This document shows, piece by piece, positions 12,501-24,200 of a DNA stretch of 61,736 nt. A program made the position numbers and the translations under genes. Position 1 is the first letter of the stretch, and each line of letters begins with the position of its first letter. A model generated the notes under the pieces. It saw only the letters and a program-made list of their open reading frames with translations, ran no database searches and was not told the origin of the DNA. The stretch lies in contig MU833063.1 in NCBI GenBank assembly GCA_029204225.1, positions 1 to 61,736 on the forward strand. The letters are read 5' to 3'. Source of the stretch: Diphasiastrum complanatum. Its lineage: Eukaryota > Streptophyta > Lycopodiopsida > Lycopodiales > Lycopodiaceae.

Positions 12501-15500
12501 TGAGTCTCTCCTACTCGCTGGTGCTGTTATGGCTTACCTGGATAGGCTCTGGGGTGGTCTGGAGTCTACCCAAAAGTCTCAGGTTGGCGTGTACGTACAC
12601 CAACCTCTCCAACTGTGCAGAGGAGAGTCGATTCCTCTTCTTCTTGTGAATCAGGAAATGGACACTCCAGTTTCTCTCACAAGCGACTGCAGTGCAGTCC
12701 TGTGAGAGAATCCTGATGGCAAGGCGATGCAATTTGGGGACATCAACCCCAAACTTCGACCACCATGACACAGGACGCAGCTGGCCTGAATCACAGTTCA
12801 AGGGGCAGTTAGTACTAGCAAGTTGCAACCAAGTTCCAACAATATGATTGAGTAATTGTGCAGTAAAATGTGAAGTTTCAAGTTTAAACTGTAATGTTAA
12901 AAACATAAATGGACGGTGGACCAGTCACCATGGTCAGTTAAAAGTTTATTACCGTCTCTCAAAAGCGCCGGGCCAGTGGAGAACTCCAAGGTCTCCTGCC
13001 CGAAAATCTGGAGGTCATCCAGCAGGTTAGCTTGCTCGAGTACATCAGGATAAACTCGGGAAATATAGGCATTCCAGCCATCCCTGAGCTCCCTATTTGT
13101 GAATTGCTCGTCATTCCTCCAAAGTGGATGGAGTATGTGTGGGCCATGGCATGTAGGGGCTTATGAAACCACTCCCACCTGCTTTGCCAGAGGAGCCGGA
13201 CCTCCTCAAGCCTGCATGAAATTAGAATGATTTCAATTCAAATTTCAAACATTAGTTACAAGTTACAACTTAGAAGTTTCAAGTTAGAACTTAGTACCAA
13301 CTACGTACTAGTAACTACTAACTAGTAAGGCTTAAGTAATAAGCGTCAGGCTTCAGCGATATACCTCTCTAGGCTAATGGTCGTGCAAAGGCTCAAGTAC
13401 TCGCCCAGCATGTTCATGAACTCGTACAAGAGGCCCAATCTAGATAGGCTGTAGGCCCACCACAATGGATCGAGCCTCATCCCAAAATGATGAATACATA
13501 ACGGTCCGCTCGAATCTCTTACTCCTGGGCTCTTGTGATGGCCCCCACTGCGCCCACTCAACGGCAACAACCATCTGCCTCAAGCCCTGGTGAACTTTCA
13601 GCAGTCGTTCCAGGACCAGGAACATAAATGCAAACCTGCACAGGAGGGCACAAGTGACAAGTTCTAACTTCTGAGTCCTGACAACATAGTACATGCATGT
13701 GCCATGAAATATGATGCATTGCAATTTGCATTGGACATTCAAGAGTAGGACCTAGGTACATACTACATTGAAGTTTTGAACATTCAGTGCTGAGGTGCTC
13801 GCAAAGTTACAAACTAGTAACTACTAAGTTCTAACTACAATAGCCATTACTTAGCTACTAGTAAGTTGTACTTGTGACTAAACACTTAACAGTAAATACT
13901 TACCAACAAAAGCGCACTCAAATTTGAGTTGCAACTTGCATACCTGGTGGGGGCGGGTCTCAAGACATCCAAGGTGGACTGTCTCTTGAACATGGCCAGG
14001 ACCCTGGGCCTCTTGGTGATGAATCTCACCAAGGACCGTGCAGTACGTACCACCTCTGCAATCCATGGAATCTTGGCCACATCCTCGACTAACAAGTCCA
14101 GGCAGTGTGCAACACAAGGTGTCCAAAAGATGTGGGGGTAAGTCTCATTAACGAGCCTATCCATGGAGACGCAGTTTGACGCATTGTTTGTGACCACCTG
14201 CACAAGTTACAACCATACAATGCAATGTGCATGACTTTGGAATTCCGAATCCTTTCGAAACGTTTTTTCGAAAAGGGTTTGAAACGGGAAAGAATCGGCA
14301 ACCCTAGGAAATAATCGACGAAACGGGTTTAGGTTTTTTTTTTTTGGATTTTATTTCTGGCCTTCTATAATCTATTATGGCATAAACAAGTAGTACATAC
14401 AATGTACATGCCACATGGTACTACTGTCTACATATGTCATAAATGATAATACAATGGTTCCAACTTCCAACTTCCAGAATCCATAATTCCATTATCTAAG
14501 TTCTAACGCTAATCACTACTTAGTGTTAACTAACACACAATATAGATTCTAATTTCTAACTTCTAAGTTCTAACACAAGAAAAGTTAACATTACCTCACA
14601 CTCCACCTTTCTACTCTCCCTCCCACTCTATTTCCCTCATACCTTCATCAACCATACAAATTTACAATGCAACATTCAACATTGACATTTACAAATTACC
14701 ATTATAGTAATAAGTATAATATATATACTTGTACAATGTGCTGTGGTCCCACCTCGTCAATGGCAGCTCGAATGTGTGAGAACATGTACTCGCCCGTGAC
14801 TGCCTCCCCAGAGGTGTCGATGGATCTGAGAAACATCGTCCCCATGCACGAAGATGCCAGAATATTCAATATGTGGCGCCTCCTCGTATCACTCCAACCA
14901 TCAGATATGATGGTGCAACCATATCTAGTTCATAGGTGCTCACAAGATGGCACTCACTGCACTCATCGCCGTCCTCCATGCCGGGGTCCTAGCCAGATGA
15001 AATGGCAGATCGCAGGCGTAGAACAACTGTCGAACTGCAACCTCTGCCTCTGCAATGGCTCTGGGAGCGAAGGTGGACACATAGTAGTCCCTACCCCCCA
15101 GCTGTGTAGTGCGGCCCCGTCTACCTCTCCCTCTCCCTCTCTCAAATGCTTGATGTGGTGCCGGTATGGTCACGGCTGGAGGTGGTGTCGAGCATCCCGC
15201 ACCAGAAGGCGGGTTAGGCCGGGTACTAGGCCCTCCCTCATCCGCAACTCTGTCCTCTGAGCCATGGGAAGCGAGGGGTGAGCGGATGGGGCATGATGTG
15301 GTGGCCTCTGGCTGTGTCGCCGTGACTGCATCTCGATTTGCCAAAAAAGACAAATTACAATACAATTTAGAAATTAGATGATCAATGATCGTTGAAACTT
15401 GAAACTTCAGACTTGATGTATCATGTGAGTTAAAACTTAAAACCTGATCAATGTTTGAAGTGTAAGAGTCTTAGAGTTGAATGTTTACCTCTCGGTCTGG

Positions 15501-16255
15501 ACCCCATCCTCGAAGGGCCAACCTCCTCTGATGCAACAAGAGTGAGTAGCGTGTCAGGAGCATGCATGCAAGGGGCAATCTCGTACCCCCTCAAATGTAA
15601 CAAATGTGCCTTGATGCGTGTGGGCCCTCCAGTGTAAGACTAGTGACGATATCTGCAAGTCCATCTCTTCGTGCCCGATGTGCCATAGGCCGTAGCGATG
15701 GTGACGTGAACCCACAAGGGATCCCTATCCCTCGGCATGGTGGCCCTCTCTCAGATCTCTCTCTCTCTCTCTCTCTCTCAACTCTCGAGTGACGAGTCTG
15801 AAGTCTCTAATATCTATGTAGTATACCGGGTACCCTAAACTCTAAATTCTAACCTAGTTTCTAACCCTAGCCGCTAACTTCTAGCTCCTAAGTTCTAACT
15901 AGACTCTACTAACTCGGACTAACTCCTAAGTTCTAACTTCTAACTAAGTAGCTACCCAGGTCCCACACCCCTCTCACAATGCCCAGGCCCCACATTGAAC
16001 CCCATCAAGATTCAACACACACACAGTGTCACACACACACAAAATATCACACACAGTGCACACACAGACAATCACTCACACACACACACACACTCACAGT
16101 GCACGCACACACAATCTCAGTGCTCACGTAGACTCACAGTGCACACAGGCACACACACTCTCTCAAGACTCACACACAATCACACAGTGCACACAATCAC
16201 TCACACACACACAAAATCTCAAGACACACACACACACACACACAATATCATAATA

Positions 16256-16324
<69 letters not shown>

Positions 16325-16434
16325 CACACACAATCACTGATTCACTCACACACACATCATCAAAAGACACACACATGTACACAATATCACACAATCACTC
16401 ACACACACACACACAAAATCTCAAGACTCACTCA

Positions 16435-16494
<60 letters not shown>

Positions 16495-16583
16495 ATCACA
16501 CCATTTTCTTTCTCTCTCTCTCACACACATAGACAGTGCACACACAATCTCAATGGCAAATGCACACACACATGTCACACACC

Positions 16584-16614
<31 letters not shown>

Positions 16615-19600
16615 CACCCTCTTCATGGCCAAGAAAAAGGGGAGCCCTCGCTCCCCTCCCTCCCCTTCGCTGCCCCCTCCCTCTCCTTCGCTGCCTGATT
16701 CCACCCCCTCGCTGGCCCTTCCCACCCCCTCGCTGCCTGCTCCCTCGTTTGTTGCTTCCTCGCTGCCTTCACTCACCCCCTCGCTGCCTACTACCTCTCC
16801 CACCCCCTCGCTGGCCCTTCCCACCCCCTCGCTGCCTGCTCAGCCTACTCCCGCCCCTCCCACCCCCTCGCTGGCCCTTCCCACCCCCTCGCTGCCTGCT
16901 CAGACTAATCCTACCCCTCCCACCCTTTCGCTGGCCCTTCCCACCCCCTCGTTGGCTTCCATTCCCTCTTTTCTGCCTGCCCAGCAGGCACTCAGCCCTC
17001 CCCCCTCTTCCTTGGCCCTCTCCTTTCTCCATGGTTCTCCTGCCCCCTCCCATTATCCTCTCTCATTCCCTAAAGAAGTCTACTCTCCTACGAAAGCATT
17101 TGAACAGTACCTTCTCTCTTGCATGGAGCAGATTACACTGGAATCTAGCTACCTAAGGATTGAAATGGGTCAAATGAAAACCACAATACAAGCTATGGCA
17201 ATCGAGAAGCAAACTATGATGGCCCGGATCATATCTTCGGAAGAGACCTTGAGCAGAAAAGAAGAACCAGCCAGCACCACAAAGATCCAAGAATTGGAGG
17301 AACGGATTGAGCAACATAAGGCGGAAACCGAAACATTGGCCTCTCTATTCAAAGAAGACGGTAAAGAAGGTACACACAAAGCATTGGGAAAAAGTGTGAT
17401 CTATCGGGATGGTAAGGCCCGATACATTGACCCCCAAAAATCTGAGGCATAGGGATTTGGGCCCCCCGGACTTAGGAGCTGTTCGGGGGCCCTCACAAAA
17501 GCATTGCGGTTGAGTTTATGGAACTGCAATGGTATCCATCCTTCAGCTACAGCAGGAGACTTTAGAGATTTTTGTACTACAAGGGATATCGTTATACTTA
17601 CTGAGACACATGAGAGTCCTGAGAGAGGACTTCCTTGCATGGAGGGATTTTGCTGGCTTTCTACTTGCAGAGGGAAGACGAGGGCACTGACTAGTCGCGG
17701 TTCAGGTGGTGTTGCTTGCTTATTTCGAGACTCTCTCCGGCCATGGGTTGAGCTACTATACACTGACGAGCAGGCTCGCTATATCTGGATCAGGTTGGAC
17801 CACAGGTTGATGGAGTTAGATCGTGACATATTCTTGGCTATTTGTTATTTCCCTCCAGAGACATCAGCTTTCACTCAGAGGAGGAGTCACCTTTCATGGA
17901 GATTTCATCGGACATTATCACATATGAGGATCGAGGATATATTCTTTTAGGAGGGGACTTCAATGCCAGGACTGGGTCTAGGCAAACGGAATTTTACAGA
18001 GCAGCAGATGATCCACAACAGATACATGCACTTGATTGGGATGATCTTGGTCTTATATGGCGATCGGCGGATGCAGCGGGTCCAGTCACATCATATGGGG
18101 AGCAGATGCTTCAGTTGGGTGAGGCTCATGGACTGGCCATTTATAATGGCCTTCTTCAGCTGCCATGCTCTGGTGACTACACTTGCTTCCCACATAGTGG
18201 AGGACATAGCGTCGTCGACTATTTCATGGGTTCACCGTTTCTCCTTCACTTCATTTCATCCTTCTCTGTACACCGCACCACTGTTTCTGATCATTCATAT
18301 CTCTCACTCTCTGTTGGTCATCTCCCCATCACACCTATTTTCTCTTCGACCCCTACAGTTAAACCCACCTACCGCTACACTTCACGTCACACACCACTGT
18401 ACAGAGAAGCCCTCTCCGATCTCCTTACCTATTTCCCACATGAGCATACTTTAGAGGAGCAGTCCCTCTTTCTTGTCCAGACCATCCATACTGCAGCTTC
18501 CATTGCCTTTCCATCCCCACGGCCCAAAGACCAGCAACGTCATAGACCCTATAACCCCTGGTATGATCAGGAATGCATCCAGCTATATCAGAACCTCATA
18601 TATGCTCGCTCCCATCTTCCTCATATGACCAAAACCAGATCTCGTGTCTACCGTAGAACCACAAAAAAAAAGAAAATTGCATACGAGATTGGTCAGGGTA
18701 AGAAACTGATGGATCTCCTCTTTAGTTCTTCCTCAGGTTCATTCTGGAAGAGGTTCCTTCCACAGTCACCCCCACCACGGATCACAGACCTCAGCACTTG
18801 GGTCGCATATGCCACATCATTGTACACCATCCCAGATACCCCTCCTCTTCCCACCTCTTGTCTCACAGATACTTCTGCCATATTCACTAACGAACTTATA
18901 GAGAAGGCCATCACACGACTCCATTCCCATAAAGCCAAAGACATTGATGAGCTAGAGGCTAAACTTCTAAAGTATGCTCCCGGCACGAACCTCATTCACC
19001 CTATCCATAAAGGCGGGGACCCCATGAAAGCTGACAACTATCGCACCATTATGATCAGTCACCTCTTCGCCAAAGTATATGGTTCTATCCTACAGTCAAA
19101 GATCAGTACAGAGATGGATGCCAGATCACTCCATGCCATTGGACAGGCGGGTTTCAGACCGGGATATACTACATCGGATCATATCTTTACTTTGAAGTCC
19201 ATCATTGAGGAGGCTAAGGCCAAGAGGGAGCATGTATACTGCTGCTTTGTGGATTTCCGCAAGGCTTTTGATTATGTGCCTAGGCATCTATTGATACAGA
19301 GACTTCATGATTGAGGCTTTCAGGAGGATACTATACAGGCGGTAGTAGCATTGTACAGGCGAGTTATTGGCAGGGTCCGACTATCAGGAGTTATTTCACC
19401 GGAGGTGGTCAGTACTATTGGGGTCAAACAAGGATGTCCACTCTCTCCTACACTTTTTGGTCTTTACATTGACGAGCTAGAGCATGTTATATGGAGTGAT
19501 GGAGGGGAGGGTTGTACATTGGGCGACCTCATTATTGCTATTCTCCTTTATGCTGATGATGTGGTTTTGCTTTCACGGACGAGAGAGGGTTTGCAGTGAC

Positions 19601-21214
19601 ACTTAGATGCTCTTCTTTCTTTCTGCACACGGTGGGGTTTGTCGGTGAATGTGGCCAAGACTAAGGTTATGGTGTTCAACACCTCTAGGTCTTTCGTCAT
19701 GCGGCAGGAGCTTCTATGGGATAGTCATCCACTAGAGGTTGTTGATTCCTATACATATCTAGGAGTACTATTCTCGGGGCCTACGTTCAGCATGAGACAC
19801 GCAGCTATTTCCCGGGTACGGAAGGGCTATGCCTCACTGGTAGATTTGGAGAGACTATGTTTCAGCTCACACATCAGAGATGCGACTAGTAAGTGTCGGC
19901 TCTTTGACACTATGGTTGTGCCCTCAGCTATGTATGCTTACGAGACATGGAGTACTGGTCTGACAGCTACTGATTGGACATATATCTCCTGGCTCCAGAT
20001 TCGTTTGCTCTCCCGGATGATACGGGCTAAGCCCTCAGTACCACACCAGATTATATTGGCGGAGTTCGCGGTCCCCCCCATTCAGATTGAGGCCTTATTC
20101 CATATTGTGACATTCATACAGAGGTTAGAGGATCTTCAGGACGGGGGTACACATTATGTAGTTGCAGCTTTATCTTCATCCCGACGCCTACACTCAGAGG
20201 GACACCTTTTCTCATGGTACTCCCAGGCTTGCCGTCTCCTCTCCACATTGGGTATCCAGATCAGTGACCTACCTGCGGGCACCCACCAGTACATCAGAGG
20301 CCTCCTTTACAGATCATATCTTCATATCACTTGGCAGGGTCCATTGGGGACCAAGAGTGAGTTTTATCGTACACACTTTCTATCTCTTGATCCGGCTGGC
20401 TGCCCCATAGTATCTGGTTACTTGCTGAGGAGTATATCACATAGTCTGCGGATAGCGATGGGTCAGTTTCGGGTTTATTCACATCAGCTGGCCATTGAGA
20501 CCGGCAGATACAGTGGCACCCCACGAGAGGACCGGCTTTGTAGCATGTGTGTTATGCATGAGATTGAGGACGAGTCACATTTCCTCTTCAGATGTCCAGC
20601 CTACTATGAGATTCGGGGGCGGTACTACTGCTTGTTCAGAGAGCACCCAGTTACACTTTCTACCTTGATATCTTATGAGGACCCTAAATGTGTCGCATTG
20701 ATGATCCGAGAGATGTCAGACCTGAGGAGGAGGAGACTAGATGATACACATTCCCTGACACAGCTGAGCATTGATGAGTGCATATCCCGTCGGAGACAGA
20801 GATCTGAGGTACCCATAGGTAGCGATTCAGATGGAGAGGCCGAGATTCCCGATTCCTTCGTACATCGGCATCAGAAACCATGTCGACAGCCAGCTATTAG
20901 ACCACAGCCCAAAGCGCCACGGCAGCAGAGACGACACCGACAGCCTATCCGGCGACAGAGGTCCAGGGCACATCTAATGACACCTTCATAACATACCATC
21001 CACCATTTCTTCCATGCTGATGGGCATCAAGATATACGATTCCAGGCTATTGGATCTTGACTGGGCCAATCATCTTTATGCATTGTATTTGCAGCTATTG
21101 TTTTATAGATGATTGAGCTTTAAGCTCCTATGTGCACACTTGACATGTACCTTTTCTTAGTCCTATGTACCTTAGGGTATTCAAGGACATTAATAAAATC
21201 TTTCTTTCTTTCTT

Positions 21215-21255
<41 letters not shown>

Positions 21256-24200
21256 GCGCGAACAGACCCGTTCGAACTTTGGAAATCAGAAATCAGGTTT
21301 AGGGCCCAGCGGACGGTTCGAACGGTTTGAACCGGGTCCGAACGATTTGATGGTTCGAACCGTGAGAGGTGGTTTGAACCGCGGTTTGATGCAACCTTGG
21401 GTCTATCAGTGAGTCATTGGGGAACTGGATGACGTTGCCCAGATAGGCTGCAGAGGTGTTCAGTGAGGTGTCACAATGCACTACTAGTGGTGCATGGGCC
21501 TTGGGGGGTATAAGTATACCTATTGGGCTCTCACTAGTGTATCCTTGATTGTGAGACTAATAGCCGTATGCTGCTGGTGGAAATGTTGGGGCAGAGATCG
21601 AAGTTGTGGGATACCAAAATTTACTTGGACGAAGACCTTACCTTCATCTAGGTGGAAGAACAGAAGAAAAAAAGAAAACTCTAGTCTCTTGTCATGATCT
21701 ATAAAACTAGACATGACGTACCAATTGAACAGAAGAAGATAATGAGCTAAGAAAGGAACATGCAATATGTGAAGCTGTAGATGTTCAATCAGCAAGTAGG
21801 GTTCTATTGCAGGAAATGACATTAGTCTATGTAGATCATCACAAAGGTATGCAAACTCCAAAAAATAAGGAAAAAAATTCAGAAGACTTGGGAATTTTGA
21901 TCTCCCTAATTTCTTTCTGTCTACAATATGTGAAGTTAAACAGTAGCGACTGATTGTGGTAAGACCAAAATTGTTAAAAGTTTGAATGAAAGACTAAGAA
22001 ATGACAAAAAAGGTGAAGTTTCAAGAATTGCAATCTCAGGTACTCTGCTTCTAGTGATCCAAGGCAAGGTCTTTAAAGTCTGATAGAAGCGCCTATATGT
22101 AGAAAACACATCATTATAAAGATCTCCACAAAAAACTGAGAAAATGTGAACACCAACATAAACTATTGAAATGAAAGTGGATCTACAATATGTTCAGCAG
22201 TAGGAATTGGATGGACAAACTATAAAGTGCGCTAGAAGCGCATTGCTGGGGGAAAGATAATGATGTAAAAAATGGTCCTCGAAGAAGTCCAGAAGTTTCT
22301 GAACACCAGAAAAAAGTCAGATTTTTGGTGCCTAACTTCTGATCAAGAATTTGTTTTTACACATATTCTTGGGAGTTCAATAGACAGGAATCTAGCAATC
22401 CAATTAAATTGGAAATTGGAGCACTACAGAGAAAATTGGAAGCATAAATGATCTTAAAACTTGACAAAATGCACAGACAATTGCACTCAACTTAAATAAA
22501 GATCCAAAGAGTGTGGATTGTGGATGCCAAAACTTCAGTGCCAGAAAAGTGCTTTGATACAGCAAAACAACACAAAGCAGTAACCAGAGAAGTACTGCAA
22601 GTAGGAAGATTAACCCATAGTAACAAGCCGATCAACAGTTAAATGTAAATAAAGCTAAGATGATTATGCTAAGTTATGCTAAGAACTATTCTCAAGCGAT
22701 CTATCTATCATATGGGAAAGCTATAAAGCATCACTGGCTAGGTCTGGTGAGTTAGGACTGCGAGCCCGACAGCATCATGTAAGTTAATCCTAGTTCCAAG
22801 TCACCAGTGACCACTGATAATACTAGTGGACTTTATCTAACTGCTATTAGTTCCCAAGAGGCCTAACCACATGGTCTTATGACCAATGATTAACTAAGTG
22901 AGGTACCAGAGAGGAAGTGCTTTGTCTATGATGCTAATAACTACACCAAGAAAGCTACATAAAAGCAGCAAGGGACTGCCCAATATTTACTATAAGATTT
23001 TAGACGATTTTCTATTAATGATTATGTGACATCTAATCAGATTTAGTCATGATATTTGATGTGCCTACGACCTATTTTTTTCTGATGGAAATATCTGGTA
23101 CCTGCATGTACTCTGAATTGATCCAGATTAAGTGTAAGGACTCTACATTAATCTCTGGCATGTTATGGATGATGGACAGAAAAGGGTTATTTACTCGGTG
23201 GCAGGACAATAGGACTGACTGCTTTGCGTGGTTGAAGGAATGTCTACTCATTAGTAGATTCTGGCCTGATTACCTTGTCGACCATGTCCTTCACTTGTGA
23301 GGTTAAATGAACTGTGAATGGGTCAAATAGGCTAATATAGTCTCAGATCAGCGGTGGAGGTTAAGTTGGCTGTGTTGGATTTAATGGAGGTCGGATATCA
23401 TGCACATGAGAGATAATGATCAATATTCCAATATATAAGGTAGAAAGAATTAATTTAAGCTATGATTAGGCAAAAGAACTCATAAAGACTTGTGCATAGC
23501 TTTTTTCGGATTTGGGGAACAACCATGTTTTTATATTATGAAGTTCGGTGCACCTCCTCAGAATGGCTGAGACATCCTTAATGCATAATTGTTCCCATGT
23601 ATTTCTCTGCTCACTCTTCTATATAACCGGGAGGCCGTGGAGAAGAGACACACACTTGTATGTTTGAACAAAAGATGAATTGGGGAGGAGACATGCTAGC
23701 CTAAGTTACTATACTTTGGCATGCTTCCGATTGTTTTTTCAGAACACGTTTCACTGGGGAAGGTTGGAAACATATCTTTTATTCCATGTCTGTTTCATCT
23801 CCATTCCATTCTTCCACGTCCCATGTGTTCCTCCTTTTCATTGATCTAGTCGACAATTACCTGTGAGTGGCTTTGTTTTTTTTCTTTACGTACACTTCAA
23901 GATGATGATTCTTTTTGTTCATCTGATTGATCTTATCGATCTGTCATCTATCGGATCATCACCCATGTCTTCAGTTGAATGCCATCACTTTGTGTGTATC
24001 CTTAGTAGGTACACGCTGACTATCTTTACATTCTGTTATTCATTTCCACCTACTATTTCCATGTGACTCTTCCCTTACATATGATGACCATTTTGAGAAT
24101 TTTCCTCCAGTTGTCATTTCACAATGATCACTGTCTATGATTTAGGGTGATTTTCAGCCTTGTGTGGTACAAGTGTGTTGCTGCAACTATTTGTAACTCA

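Larger units (their letters stand above)
16580..21253 (+). mobile_element. Non-LTR retrotransposon (LINE), nearly full length
   Basis: ORF1 (16625-17452) and an endonuclease/reverse-transcriptase ORF2 (17453-20991) are followed by a short 3' UTR, an AATAAAA signal near 21191 and a TTTC/CT simple-repeat tail ending at 21253. It lies within the hAT element. The 5' boundary and target duplication were not determined. Damage is limited to one frameshift, two TGA stops and one apparent internal deletion, so it is young. Confidence 0.9.
11288..21399. mobile_element. hAT DNA transposon, 10,112 bp, with nested LINE
   Basis: Bounded by exact 8-bp duplications. The ends are short imperfect terminal inverted repeats: CAAAGTTACACC on the left and the complement of CAAGGTTGCATC on the right, fitting the hAT CARRG start. 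Both subterminal regions repeat GGTTCGAACC-like motifs. It encodes a hAT transposase on the minus strand (12.5-15.7 kb) and carries a complete-looking non-LTR retrotransposon at 16-21.25 kb. That insertion probably accounts for much of the unusual length. The element sits within an LTR inside the CNGC intron. Confidence 0.93.

Noticed and set aside
15995-16620. Long His/Thr-rich reading frames (up to 485 codons including LINE ORF1)
   Set aside because: They translate CA and CT microsatellites; the genuine protein starts at ATG 16625.
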